In this document: positions 18,671-27,759 of the stretch, piece by piece | Layout: every line of letters starts with the position of its first letter | How positions within the stretch are numbered: position 1 is the first letter of the stretch | Assembly (NCBI GenBank): GCA_031315915.1 | Contig: JALDRK010000001.1 | Location: 124,001 to 188,000 of the forward strand | Length of the DNA stretch: 64,000 nt | Source: Nitrospirales bacterium | GTDB taxonomy: Bacteria; Nitrospirota; Nitrospiria; Nitrospirales; UBA8639 | Reading direction: 5' to 3' | Translations under genes and position numbers: made by a program | Notes under the pieces: model-generated | Database searches by the model: none | The model's input: only the letters and a program-made list of their open reading frames with translations | Told to the model about the DNA's origin: nothing

Positions 18671-18804
18671 GTCAGTCCAGCCTCCTCACCCATACAGTGT
18701 TTAATGCTCGACATCTCAGCGGTTCCGCAGAAAAAGCTTTTCAATTCATTCCCTTTCCAATGACACCCTGACTTTTGTTACTATTGATTTATAGTCAATC
18801 TTTT

Positions 18805-19122
18805 ATGACATTGGTTATGTCATCATTTCCTTCCATTCCCCCCACTCCTTCTCCCTCTAATCCTGGATTTCCCAATGAATCTTCTCAGGTAACACCAGAG
18901 AATGACAGAAAACCGATGACCACTTCAGAGAAATCTCTGACAGAGGAATCCTCGATTCACCTTTCACCTGACGGTCAGAATTTGAGCACTTACCAGAATC
19001 AAATGAATGAACTGCCGGAAATTCGAGAGGACCGCATTAGCCAACTCCAACGTTCGATTGAACATGGCACATATTCGGTTTCGGCAGAGCAATTGGCTGA
19101 AAAACTCGTTCAAGAACTTTAG
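18805..19122 (+). CDS. flgM: FlgM-like anti-sigma-28 factor
   Basis: About 105 residues. A disordered Pro/Ser-rich N-terminus is followed by IHLSPDGQNLSTY and then the conserved FlgM C-terminal helices: LPEIREDRISQLQRSIEHGT and YSVSAEQLAEKLVQEL. FlgM holds the flagellar sigma factor FliA until export through the hook. The frame is open from a TTG at 18775; ATG at 18805 or 18817 are alternatives and no good ribosome site separates them. No other flagellar structural gene is in the window, but a PilZ-domain gene follows 137 bp downstream. Confidence 0.75.
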   Translation: MTLVMSSFPSIPPTPSPSNPGFPNESSQVTPENDRKPMTTSEKSLTEESSIHLSPDGQNLSTYQNQMNELPEIREDRISQLQRSIEHGTYSVSAEQLAEKLVQEL

Positions 19123-19258
19123 CCCAATCGCCTATCTTCATTTTATTTTTTTAGGGAATTCTGTCCGTTAGAGTGCAATTCTGTCCATTAATGAATGGGC
19201 GAATTGCTCCGTTTATTTTTTGGCTGTACCATGAATTCACTTTACCGACAAGACTTTC

Positions 19259-19915
19259 ATGTCTGGCACTACTCATCTCCCTTTAGGCTCCAACTTGATC
19301 TGGTTAACCCTTGCCGTATGTCCCGATCCCGTTTTAATTCAAGCTCAACTCCTAGGCCTGGGCCCCGATCATTCCTTGCTTTGTGGGCTTCAGCCACCTC
19401 TGGCAATGGACAATCTGACCACCGGTCTTCCTTGTAAAGGCCGTTCGTTTATTGATGGCGACATATTTGAATTTGAAAGCGCCATTCAGGCAGTCCATCA
19501 AAATCCTTTTACCCTTCGGTTGGAGGCCCCGACGAAAATCTCCAAGCACCAACCCCGCTCCTTACCCAGATTATTGGTGAATTTGTCCGGTACAGTCCGT
19601 CCTATGAGTGATACCGGTCATATTGCGGCCGTTTTGCCCATCACCTTTGTGAATCTCAGCCCTACGGGATGTCAATTCCAAGTTCCCATTTCGGCTTGGC
19701 CATTAATTTCCTCCTTAAACGTTCAACTTTCCTGCCGTCTACCAGGCCTATTCCACTATACGCAGCTTCACGGGATAATCGAGTGGGTACAGCCTCTTCA
19801 GGACCTTACCATGGGGATCCGCTTTGTATTCAATGTCGAGCATAGCGGTGGCCGGCAAGATCTTCATCGTTGGTTTACCTCACAAAAAGCCCATTTAATA
19901 AACACCACGGCATAA
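19259..19915 (+). CDS. PilZ-domain protein, YcgR-like (c-di-GMP receptor)
   Basis: 218 residues. The first about 90 residues resemble the YcgR N-terminal flagellar-brake domain (GRSFIDGDIFEFESAI). The PilZ part follows with RSLPR (RxxxR, about 100-104) and NLSPTGCQF ([D/N]xSxxG, about 137-145), the two cyclic-di-GMP-binding motifs. Family role: slow flagellar rotation or change motility when c-di-GMP is high. The upstream FlgM-like gene supports a motility role. Overlapping frames before 19259 do not give a better start. Confidence 0.75.
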   Translation: MSGTTHLPLGSNLIWLTLAVCPDPVLIQAQLLGLGPDHSLLCGLQPPLAMDNLTTGLPCKGRSFIDGDIFEFESAIQAVHQNPFTLRLEAPTKISKHQPRSLPRLLVNLSGTVRPMSDTGHIAAVLPITFVNLSPTGCQFQVPISAWPLISSLNVQLSCRLPGLFHYTQLHGIIEWVQPLQDLTMGIRFVFNVEHSGGRQDLHRWFTSQKAHLINTTA

Positions 19916-20149
19916 TTACGTCTTCGCTCCATTTTTGTTCTTGTTCCCTTCTGGCCATATATTTATAAAAATTGCCATTGAATTTGATGAAGACGGCTAC
20001 GTATTCTTTTTACTACTTTGACCCCTATACTCTGAAGTGTTGCTCAAGGAAGAGGCAAAATATTACAATCACCCTGTTTTCTTAATTTTTATACAATTTT
20101 TCTCAAAACGTTATTTTTCTAAAGAATTCTCTTTTAAAGGACTGAAAGA

Positions 20150-21226
20150 ATGGCTGAACGTATTGAAAATCAAAACATTATCACCATTTCTCCCTTGACT
20201 CCACCCAATTCCATGAAAGCGGAATTACCGATCACGGAGCAGACCACTTCTGTCATTCTTCAAGCTCGTCGACACATACGAGACATTCTTCATGGACGGG
20301 ATTCCATGAGACTCCTGGTTATCATTGGTCCTTGCTCGATCCATGACTATGATGCAGCCATGGCCTATGCCGAACGACTAAAACTCGTTGCTGAGCGGGT
20401 CAACGATCAAATGCTTATTGTTCTTCGGACTTACTTTGAAAAACCTCGAACGACCATAGGGTGGAAAGGACTTATCAACGATCCTCATTTAGACGGCACC
20501 TGCGACATCGGACAAGGATTTTCCTTAGCTAGGAAATTATTACTTGAAATTAATAGCATGGGACTTCCTTGCGCCACAGAGTTTTTGGATCCTGTTACCC
20601 CCCAATACATTTCCGATCTGATCAGTTGGGCGGCGATTGGAGCTCGAACGACTGAAAGCCAAACCCATCGAGAAATGGCAAGCGGTCTTTCGATGCCAGT
20701 AGGATTAAAAAATGGAACCGATGGAAGCCTACAAGTCGCGCTCAATGCCATGATTGCAGCTCGGCACCCGCATAGTTTCATTGGCATCAACGGAGAGGGA
20801 CTAACTTCCGTAATTAAAACCAATGGGAACCCCGACCGGCACATTGTTCTCAGGGGCGGCGGCGGAAAGGTCAACTACAATCCTCAGGATATTTCAGAAG
20901 CGATGAATTTCCTGACCAAGGAACAAATACCCCGCCCTATTCTTGTTGACTGTTCCCATGGGAATTCCGAAAAAGACCATACCAGACAAGTCAGTGTGGC
21001 TCGGTCTGTCGTCAATCAATTTACCAATGGTCAATCGGCAATTATGGGACTCCTAGTCGAAAGTAACCTCAAGCCAGGAAACCAAAAATGGGAGGCGGGC
21101 AAACCGTTGGAGTGGGGAGTATCCATTACGGATGCCTGTATCGGATGGGAGGAAACAGAACAGTTACTGGATGAACTGGCAGAGACAATTCAGAAGTCTT
21201 CGGCAACCACCGTGCCGACATGCTAA
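20150..21226 (+). CDS. aroG: 3-deoxy-7-phosphoheptulonate synthase, class I (AroG type)
   Basis: First step of the shikimate pathway: phosphoenolpyruvate + erythrose 4-phosphate to DAHP. 358 residues, normal for the AroF/G/H type. Motifs: LLVIIGPCSIHDYDAA (about 62-77, with metal-ligand Cys), LRTYFEKPRTTIGWKG (about 100-115), CATEFLDP, GARTTESQTHRE (about 165-176) and LVDCSHGNSEKDH (about 268-280). Ribosome site AAAGGACTGAAAGA just before the ATG. The 230-bp leader (19916-20149) is AT-rich with no clear attenuator. Which feedback amino acid applies cannot be told from this sequence. Confidence 0.96.
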   Translation: MAERIENQNIITISPLTPPNSMKAELPITEQTTSVILQARRHIRDILHGRDSMRLLVIIGPCSIHDYDAAMAYAERLKLVAERVNDQMLIVLRTYFEKPRTTIGWKGLINDPHLDGTCDIGQGFSLARKLLLEINSMGLPCATEFLDPVTPQYISDLISWAAIGARTTESQTHREMASGLSMPVGLKNGTDGSLQVALNAMIAARHPHSFIGINGEGLTSVIKTNGNPDRHIVLRGGGGKVNYNPQDISEAMNFLTKEQIPRPILVDCSHGNSEKDHTRQVSVARSVVNQFTNGQSAIMGLLVESNLKPGNQKWEAGKPLEWGVSITDACIGWEETEQLLDELAETIQKSSATTVPTC

Positions 21227-21306
21227 TGGGATGCCTTCCAACCGGCAGAATTATCCTGGCCCCGGACTGCTTTCCCTTCTTTACAAAACAAAAAAACCGC
21301 TGCCTA

Positions 21307-21804
21307 TTAGGGATTAGAGGGTAGGTTCGGAATAGGTTCAATTGGTGAAACAGTAGGCATGGTTGAATGCTCGTGCGTATGGCATCCAAGTTGATGACAT
21401 AACCGCCGATTCCAAAAGCCTGCTACAGCTATTACCGAGGCTCCAGAAATATCTAAAACAATTTCAGTCAGCCCTCCAGCTTCAACCCAAAGATGGGAAC
21501 CAGTTAAAATGGCAAGTCCAAGGATCGTCAAAATGGTAGGGCGAACGTCACGGTGCAGCGGATAGGTTGCCAATAACCCAAAACCAGCCAACACGCCGAT
21601 TACTCCAACAAACACCCATTCTGTAGTTTTGGCCATAAACCCACCCAAAATACCATCCAACCCATCCCATGAATGGGCGGCAATGACTGGAAGCGCCAGA
21701 ATAGCCAGAGGAGTCAGGGCACAATGGACGGCACAAATCAATGATGTGATGGAGCCGGCTTTAGACAATTTTATGCCAAGTTTGCTCATAATTTTTATTG
21801 ACAT
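21307..21804 (-). CDS. MerC-family membrane protein
   Basis: 165 residues with about four membrane segments. The paired cysteines in ICAVHCALTP (residues about 23-28) are the MerC signature used in mercury transport. The soluble tail reads CHQLGCHTHEHS, rich in Cys and His. Classical MerC imports Hg(II), but chromosomal MerC next to Fur/Zur genes is often thought to handle other metals. The start overlaps the end of the Fur-family gene by 10 bp, so the pair is one operon and its expression follows the regulator. Confidence 0.85.
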   Translation of the reverse strand: MSIKIMSKLGIKLSKAGSITSLICAVHCALTPLAILALPVIAAHSWDGLDGILGGFMAKTTEWVFVGVIGVLAGFGLLATYPLHRDVRPTILTILGLAILTGSHLWVEAGGLTEIVLDISGASVIAVAGFWNRRLCHQLGCHTHEHSTMPTVSPIEPIPNLPSNP

Positions 21805-22217
21805 CTTGGGCAGAGCCCGGTGAACTCCAATGTATGATCGTCAACAACAAACTTGGTTTGCGATTCAATCAATTTTGTGATTTTCTTGAGAGGACAAAGT
21901 AATAAATCAACAATAGCCCCACACATTTGACACTGAATATGGTGATGGTGCTCCCGACCTTCTTTTATTTCATACCTGGCTTGTCCTTCATGATGCAATT
22001 CAATTTGAGCCACAAGGCCTAGTTCTTTCAAAACATGAACCGTTCGGTATACAGTCACTAAATCGATCGCCACGTTTTCTTTTTGCAATTGCTCGAATAT
22101 TTCTGTGGCACTTAAGGGTTGGGGGGTCCGCTCTAGCAAGCCCAATACGGCTTGTCGGGTACGAGTCACCCTTCGTCCGGTCGCTTTCAAGCCTTTCTTC
22201 AATCCCGCCGCATTCAT
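21795..22217 (-). CDS. Fur-family metal-responsive transcriptional regulator
   Basis: 140 residues. N-terminal winged helix: TRQAVLGLLERTPQPLSATE and IDLVTVYRTVHVLKELGLV (about 45-63). C-terminal metal/dimer domain: a His-rich EHHHHIQCQMCG with its CxxC and the last CPRC, forming the structural zinc site. Could be Fur, Zur or PerR type; the metal-linked neighbours make Zur-like plausible, but the sequence does not decide. It heads an operon with merC. A promoter and tandem TTGCAA sites lie immediately upstream (22281-22323), suggesting autoregulation. Confidence 0.9.
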   Translation of the reverse strand: MNAAGLKKGLKATGRRVTRTRQAVLGLLERTPQPLSATEIFEQLQKENVAIDLVTVYRTVHVLKELGLVAQIELHHEGQARYEIKEGREHHHHIQCQMCGAIVDLLLCPLKKITKLIESQTKFVVDDHTLEFTGLCPRCQ

Positions 22218-22280
22218 AATCTGTCAAGCCGTATTACCCGAACCCTTGCTAAATTTTCACAACAAGGGAGTCATCATCTA

Positions 22281-22310
22281 TTGCAAGTGTATTGCAATTA
22301 TCATATTGCA
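22281..22310. promoter_or_regulatory. Putative Fur-family operator: TTGCAA-N5-TTGCAA plus third half site
   Basis: TTGCAA at 22281-22286 and 22292-22297 lie exactly 11 bp apart, and a third near-match (TTGCAG) follows at 22306-22311. Since TTGCAA is its own complement the unit is both direct and inverted. Inside it, TGCAAT-N6-ATTGCA (22293-22310) is a clean dyad. The site overlaps the -10 region of the fur-merC promoter, so binding should repress. The same two-hexamer site occurs at 31189-31205 in front of the TonB operon. Confidence 0.65.
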
Positions 22311-22323
22311 GCTTCATTGTCAA
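22295..22323 (-). promoter_or_regulatory. Sigma-70-like promoter of the fur-merC operon
   Basis: On the minus strand TTGACA (22323-22318), a 17-base spacer, then TAATTG (22300-22295) as -10; GATAAT with a 15-base spacer is an alternative. It lies about 75-105 bp upstream of the fur start, and the putative operator covers the -10 and the start site. Confidence 0.5.
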
Positions 22324-22534
22324 ATATTACCAATCAAGGGAAAAGGATGATAACCAGAGATACCAATTGAGAAAAGTAGGAGAATACGGACCTCTAAAAA
22401 ATGGAGGAAACCATTATGAGGAAAAAAGACGATCCCTCAATGCGATATTGAGGATTATCTCAAAAGCTACAATCGAAGGAAGACACTGAAAAAACAGTGT
22501 TAGAGAAGGAGAATAGTTCGCTTCAGCGGTAAGA
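22324..22534. other. Intergenic stretch with two small hairpins
   Basis: No gene seen between the fur promoter and the OmpA-lipoprotein gene. It holds CCTCAAT/ATTGAGG (22435-22453, 5-base loop) and ACACTG/CAGTGT around A6 (22483-22500). A plus-strand start with a good ribosome site (GGAGGAAACCATT then ATG at about 22416) opens a frame of only 10 codons, so it is either a remnant or a leader peptide. The second hairpin lies just downstream of the lipoprotein gene and may end its transcript. Confidence 0.4.
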
Positions 22535-23095
22535 TTATTCCAACAAAAGCTCAGCTCGACGATTATACTGATGACATGTGGACTCATCATCCATTTCACA
22601 TAACATTAGGACCTTTCCGTAGGAAACAACATTAACGCGTGTTGGGAGTATTCCCAAATTTTTCAAATATTCCTTAACGGCTTGTGCCCGTTTAGCCCCC
22701 AATACCATATTATAGCTCTCCGTCCCACGAACGTCTGTATGACCCTCAATAGTTAGTCCATATTGAGGAAAACGGCTCATCCATCCGGCTGTGGCATCCA
22801 ACCGATCCTGAACGTCGGAACTCACCTCCCAACTATCAAAAGAAAAGTACACTGTGGGAAATGGATCCGCGATCTTTAGATTGTTGCTCTTCTCCGTTTG
22901 AGTGCCTTTGGGAACAATCATCCGATCGGACAATGAATTTCTATCCGATCGTGGATTTTGTTGCAGGGAAGTCAAAATCGGCTTGGGATTCTTGGGAGGG
23001 GTCAACTCGTTTGTTCGATGCATAACACTTGTGGATTCACAGCCTATAAAAATCATGGGCAATAGCATGCACACAGCCGAATACCTTAAGACCAT
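22535..23095 (-). CDS. OmpA/Pal-like peptidoglycan-binding lipoprotein
   Basis: 186 residues. Signal peptide with lipobox MIFIGC (Cys about 19), a Pro/Ser/Asn-rich linker, then an OmpA-like domain from about residue 78: VYFSFDSWEVSSDVQDRLD, LTIEGHTDVRGTESYNMVLG and KRAQAVKEYLKNLGI. The TDxRGxxxYN..L..KRA pattern binds meso-diaminopimelate, so it anchors the outer membrane to peptidoglycan. Length and layout match Pal rather than OmpA. No tol genes are adjacent. Confidence 0.88.
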   Translation of the reverse strand: MVLRYSAVCMLLPMIFIGCESTSVMHRTNELTPPKNPKPILTSLQQNPRSDRNSLSDRMIVPKGTQTEKSNNLKIADPFPTVYFSFDSWEVSSDVQDRLDATAGWMSRFPQYGLTIEGHTDVRGTESYNMVLGAKRAQAVKEYLKNLGILPTRVNVVSYGKVLMLCEMDDESTCHQYNRRAELLLE

Positions 23096-23341
23096 ACCCT
23101 GTCCTCCCTCTAGTATTTCCCAAGGTTTTCGGCTTTCACCCTGCGATTCTTAAGGCATTTTATGTGAAATAAAGCAGGGACGTGGGTAAAAGCCAATCAT
23201 TAAGAATATAATTGGCTTTCACAAAAGTTATGGAACTACCAATGTGATGGAGAAATTCTCTTTTTAGAATCAAGATTTGCCGCAGAAAGGAATACGGTGA
23301 AAAAGTTAAAATTTCAACTCCTTGCACGAGTCCGATCATTG

Positions 23342-23542
23342 TCAATGGGCTTTGACGTCATCTACCAAAGTTGGAACATTTAAGGTCCTGTTGATATCTG
23401 AAAAGGCCATAAGGACTCCCCCGCCCAACACTTTGAACCCTCCAAGAATGGTCAAGGCAACCAGAGATACCAATAACGCATATTCCATCATAGCAGCCCC
23501 CCGATTATTTGAAACTATAGTCGCCATATTAGTTTTGGGCAT
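23342..23542 (-). CDS. flp: Flp-type IVb pilin
   Basis: About 66 residues from the ATG at 23542, chosen because AAGGAGG stands 8 bases before it. The prepilin peptidase site and hydrophobic helix are clear: NNRGAAMMEYALLVSLVALT, with Glu at +5 of the mature pilin after the Gly-Ala bond. Flp pilins are assembled by the Tad apparatus and give adhesion. No tad genes are next to it, so the pilin is an orphan in this window. Confidence 0.82.
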   Translation of the reverse strand: MPKTNMATIVSNNRGAAMMEYALLVSLVALTILGGFKVLGGGVLMAFSDINRTLNVPTLVDDVKAH

Positions 23543-23575
23543 TATTGAGGCCTCCTTGGTTTTCTTGTCAATCAT

Positions 23576-23995
23576 TCTGACTTGAGACTAGGCAAGGATC
23601 ATTCCATTGCCCCATCTCTTAATCATTCTTGTCCGTTTGATGAAGTTAGAAGTTTTTCTTTAGCAAGAATAGTCAAAAAGAAGGAATTAACCATAGAAAC
23701 TCCTGTTATGACATCAAAAAAAATGCTGACATATGAGTTCCTTGAACACTTCCCAGCAAACGAAACTAGGCCATTAAACAACAATACAAATATCATAAGA
23801 ACAAAATTGAAAAATTATCCGACAGGACTAACCTAACAGACACGAACATTTAAAAAATTCCCATATCCAAACCCACAAATATACGAATTATCTCATCGAA
23901 TACAATCAAATTGGCATTAAAGGTAGCCTGGAGAAGAGAGGTGGACCCTATTCATTGGACAAAATTCATAGGTTCCGACGGAATCATTCCCAGTC
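23576..23995. other. AT-rich intergenic stretch with a doubtful small ORF
   Basis: No recognisable gene. On the minus strand 23623-23796 is open for 57 codons (starting MIFVLLFNGLVSFAGK) with two hydrophobic segments; an inner ATG preceded by AGGAG would give 23 residues. It could be a small membrane protein or chance. The area between about 23840 and 23995 leads into an IS3 remnant. Confidence 0.3.
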
Positions 23996-24100
23996 TTTAA
24001 GGCCAAAGTGGCTTTGGCGGCGATTCGGCTGGATCAAACACTGGCGAAGTTGAAGAAGCAGTTTGTTGTCCATCCCAATTTGAACCAGGACTGGAAATAG
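23996..24100 (+). pseudogene. IS3-family transposase OrfA remnant
   Basis: The frame reads FKAKVALAAIRLDQTLAKL, then VVHPNLNQDWK and stop. This is the N-terminal helix-turn-helix of IS3-family OrfA (F.aKvalaAi.....l..L...f.vHp..i..Wk). A shifted frame just before it reads RFRRNHSQ, the usual basic start. No OrfB (DDE) and no terminal repeats are visible, so only a 100-130 bp scar remains. The following 24101-24254 holds nothing I recognise. Confidence 0.7.
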
Positions 24101-24254
24101 TGATCTCCTCCCGAAAACTCTACTCTCCAACTGTCCGCTTGACGGGGAAGCGTACCATTTGTCGTTTGCAAAGGAGAAAACCGTAGCCGCGTAAATATGA
24201 ACCGGACTTGCTGTCTGTTAGAGGAAGTCTTGACTTATACAAACGAGCGATTCT

Positions 24255-27200
24255 TTAACGAAGGCCTTTGTGAGAAATCGATTGTCCTAAAGCTTCAAGC
24301 AAAGTTTGAGCCAAGTCAGCTATCAGGACAGGTTTAATAAGATAGGCACGAATTCCCATGGACTTTGCTTTGAGTTCACTCATCGTATAGCTAAATCCCG
24401 AGCATAATATCACGGGGAATTCTGGTCGAATGTTCAGAACATGCTGGGCTAGTTGTTCTCCTGTCATTCCAGGCATGGTCTGGTCGGTAATCAATGCATC
24501 ATAGTCGTTGAAATGCAATGTAAAATCTCGTATAGCCTCCTGACCATTGGTATGTATAACAACGTGATAGCCTAACTCTTCCAACATGTCTTTAGCCCAT
24601 CGAGTGATTGGGACCTCATCATCCACAAACATAATTCGACCCTGGCCATAAAAAGTTTCCGGAAGCCTGCCTAGGCCAGGGTCTCCAACAGACTTATCAG
24701 AACTGGGGAAATATAAGATAAAATTACTACCGACCCCTTCTTCGCTTTCGACCTGAATCGCTCCGCCATGCCCTCTGACAATCCCATGTATCACTGCCAA
24801 TCCCATCCCCGTTCCCTCTCCAACATCTTTTGTAGTAAAAAACGGGTCAAAAATTCGTTTTTTAACACTCGGGGTCATCCCCAATCCTGAATCCATGACC
24901 TGCAGTCGCATAAACCGTCCAACTCCAAGTCCATGGTGGATCATAGGCGACGATTCATCAATATTTACCTCATCGAGCAACACTCGTAATGTGCCACCCG
25001 TTTCACGCATCGCATATTCCGCATTGGCCCCCAAATTCATAATAACCTGATGAATTTGCGTAGCATCTGCCAAAACGGGAGAGGTCGAACTCTGCAATTC
25101 CTGAGTCAACGTAATCGTTGACGGAAGAGAGGCCCGAAGCAGTGTCAACGCTTCCTCGATCACCGGCTGAAGAAATATCACCTTTTTCCCTGAAGTATCC
25201 TGTCGGCTAAAAGTGAGAATTTGTCTGATCAAATTTTTGGCTCGATACCCCGCCTTTAAAACTTCTTGTAATTTTGGCAAAATACTGCTGCTAACCCCTA
25301 CCTGAGACATTGCCAATTCGGTATACCCAATGATCGCAGAAAGAATATTATTAAAATCATGCGCAATTCCCCCCGCCAGAGTCCCAATCGCTTCCATTTT
25401 TTGAGCTTGTCGAAGTTGCTCTTCACTTTTTAGCAATGCTTCTTCGGCCTGCCGACGTTCAGTCAAATCCCGAAGAAATCCATTAAAGATCACTTGCCCC
25501 TTAAATCGCACAGCAGTAATTGCCAGCTCTAAAGGAATTTCCTGTCCGTCACGCCGGAGACCCATCATTTCAAAACGGGTATTCAGAATGTGACTTTCGC
25601 CTAATTCCACATATCGTTGAATCCCTTTTGAATGAGCTTCACGAAATTGAGGAGGCACGATAATTTCCGCCAGAGACTGGCCAAGAATTTCTTCCCTGTT
25701 CCAACCGAAGACCTGTTCAGCCTGGCGATTCCACTCCATAATGTTCCCTTGTTCATCTAAAGCAATCACGGCATCGAGGGCAGAATCCAGAATTGACCGA
25801 GTTTGTTCTTCGCGGGCACGCAGGGACATTTCCATCTCCATCCGCTGCATAAATTGTCCGATTTGACTCCCCAAGGCAACCATTTGATGTAAAAGAGCTT
25901 CATCCGGCTCCTGGATTTCCCTGTTAAAAAATTCCATGACCCCAAACGTGACATCACCCAAACGAATGGGGAATCCAAAAGCCGCGTGGAGTCCCTCTTT
26001 GGCGGCCATGGGAGCCCTGGGGAAATTTGCATCTTTTGCAGAATCGGGTATCCAGATCGCATCTCCTTTTTCCCATACACGGCCTGGCAAGCCCGCTCCT
26101 TTTACAAAGGAGGTCCCTTGAGTCAAGGCGATAAATTCAGAAAACCGATCGGTGGGTGCTCCCCAAAATTCGACACAATTGATCCGGAGACGAGCAGGAT
26201 CGACCTGCCAGAGCGTACCCAATTGCCATCCTAAACTTTCACAAATTGCTCGAAGAATTTCTGGTGTGGCTTCCTGAATAGAGGTGCATTTCGCCAACAC
26301 TTGGGCAACCGCGTATTGTACGGATAAACGGCGCTCTACCAATTTTCTTTGGGTAATATCCTGCACTATGGCGGTAAAAAAACGGTGTCCCCAAATCGGC
26401 GCTTCCGTCAACGTTAATGCCATCACAAATTGAGTACCGTCTCTCCGTTTCCCGGTTAGTTCTTTTAGAGAAACAGGTATTCGTTTGATTCCGGAAGGCT
26501 GATAGGTAGTCAGAAAAGTATCCCAATTCTCCAACTCATCTGAAGTCATAAGAAGATGAAACGGTTTTCCAAGAACTTCCTTTTCCTTATAACCAAACAT
26601 CTTCCCCGCGGTTTCATTAAATGATTCGATGAGACCAAATTCATTAAACGTCACGATCCCTTCACCTGCTGAAGCTACAATCGCCCGAATTTTCGCCTCA
26701 CGGCGTTTGAGTTCTTCTTCGGTAGTTGCTTTGGAGCCTTTCAAAACAAAAAATCCCACGGCAAGAATAGTTCCCTGGAAAAAGCAGGCCATTAAGCCCG
26801 CTTTCACAAAAGGACGTTGAACGTCCTTTAAATCCTGTACACCCAGAACCCAATAAGGCGTGCCTTTGACAGCTGAACGAACAACAAGCTCTTCGCGACC
26901 ATACTGGTCACTCCCAATGAATGCATGAGAGCCTTCTAAAGGCTCCACTGGCAGAATCTGCGGGTTGACAGTCTTTTGAATGACGGGAACGGGCTCTTTG
27001 GGAGTTCCTGGAAATGGGGTTATCTTGAACCAAACGGGAAGTATCTGAACAAGTGAAATTTTATTTTCTTTTTTAAACGAGGATGATGAATTTTTGAGAA
27101 ACAAAAGTTCTGAAGCTTGTGGGGATAAATTGCCGCTTGGCACCGCTAATGTTGACGGAGAAATTGATAAAATAGTTTCAAGATGATGAGCGTGAATTTC

Positions 27201-27338
27201 CACCAAGAATGCCAGGTGCTTTCCTTCTGCTTCAAGGGCCTTAGTGTACAAGCTATATACGGTGACACCTGTCACGATCAATAACAAGAGTCCCAACCAG
27301 ACTAGTATCATGCCTGCCCTTGCACCTTTAGGCCGCAT
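24255..27338 (-). CDS. Hybrid sensor histidine kinase (PAS-GAF-PAS-HisKA-HATPase-REC)
   Basis: About 1,027 residues. Order: membrane helix at about 10-30, periplasmic part, second helix at about 175-200, PAS (about 215-330), GAF (about 340-510), PAS (about 520-640), HisKA with phospho-accepting His in GGIAHDFNNILSAIIGYTEL, HATPase (MNLGANAEYAM; DSGLGM; GTGMGLAVIHGI) and a C-terminal receiver with Asp in ALITDQTMPGMTG. Ligand unknown. The frame is open to 27431, but I prefer the ATG at 27338 (MRPKGARAG) with GAGG 8 bases upstream and the first helix right after it. It has no DNA-binding partner beside it. Confidence 0.9.
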   Translation of the reverse strand: MRPKGARAGMILVWLGLLLLIVTGVTVYSLYTKALEAEGKHLAFLVEIHAHHLETILSISPSTLAVPSGNLSPQASELLFLKNSSSSFKKENKISLVQILPVWFKITPFPGTPKEPVPVIQKTVNPQILPVEPLEGSHAFIGSDQYGREELVVRSAVKGTPYWVLGVQDLKDVQRPFVKAGLMACFFQGTILAVGFFVLKGSKATTEEELKRREAKIRAIVASAGEGIVTFNEFGLIESFNETAGKMFGYKEKEVLGKPFHLLMTSDELENWDTFLTTYQPSGIKRIPVSLKELTGKRRDGTQFVMALTLTEAPIWGHRFFTAIVQDITQRKLVERRLSVQYAVAQVLAKCTSIQEATPEILRAICESLGWQLGTLWQVDPARLRINCVEFWGAPTDRFSEFIALTQGTSFVKGAGLPGRVWEKGDAIWIPDSAKDANFPRAPMAAKEGLHAAFGFPIRLGDVTFGVMEFFNREIQEPDEALLHQMVALGSQIGQFMQRMEMEMSLRAREEQTRSILDSALDAVIALDEQGNIMEWNRQAEQVFGWNREEILGQSLAEIIVPPQFREAHSKGIQRYVELGESHILNTRFEMMGLRRDGQEIPLELAITAVRFKGQVIFNGFLRDLTERRQAEEALLKSEEQLRQAQKMEAIGTLAGGIAHDFNNILSAIIGYTELAMSQVGVSSSILPKLQEVLKAGYRAKNLIRQILTFSRQDTSGKKVIFLQPVIEEALTLLRASLPSTITLTQELQSSTSPVLADATQIHQVIMNLGANAEYAMRETGGTLRVLLDEVNIDESSPMIHHGLGVGRFMRLQVMDSGLGMTPSVKKRIFDPFFTTKDVGEGTGMGLAVIHGIVRGHGGAIQVESEEGVGSNFILYFPSSDKSVGDPGLGRLPETFYGQGRIMFVDDEVPITRWAKDMLEELGYHVVIHTNGQEAIRDFTLHFNDYDALITDQTMPGMTGEQLAQHVLNIRPEFPVILCSGFSYTMSELKAKSMGIRAYLIKPVLIADLAQTLLEALGQSISHKGLR

Positions 27339-27431
27339 GAATTGCCTCAATGGCCAATTTAAGAAAAACAGACGAAGGAAACCAGGAGAAGAAAACGTGA
27401 AGAATTGGGCGACCCCCAAACCGACAGACAC

Positions 27432-27759
27432 CCATATATTCTCCTCGGAAGGGCAAAAAACGCAGTGACTCAGAAAATCTATAAGGCAGAATAGACTATG
27501 CTTCTTCGTCAGAAAAGTCTATATAGGTTTTGAATTTACGAAATAAAAACTAAAAACCAAATAACAATAATCATCCTTAGTGATTGTGATAGCCGGTTAA
27601 CATCGAAACTATCTCAGCTAACACCGGAACAACGAGAACCCTGGCTCGGAACAACATGCTCCTCTAGGCATTCATCTCAGAGGTTGATTGCTCCTACGGC
27701 CATCGCTGTCACACAATGTTGGCTTGAAGAAACGTCGACTTTTTCCAAGTTGCATTGTC
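27432..27759. other. Intergenic stretch, nothing recognised
   Basis: About 330 bp between the hybrid kinase and the TonB-like gene. A plus frame around 27610-27770 reads LTPEQREPW and further protein-like pieces but has no start or family match I can name; it may be a mobile-element scar. No clear terminator. Confidence 0.3.

Noticed and set aside
22281-22323. Riboswitch or attenuator before the Fur-family gene
   Set aside because: No conserved aptamer or terminator stem is visible; the repeated hexamer explains the structure better.
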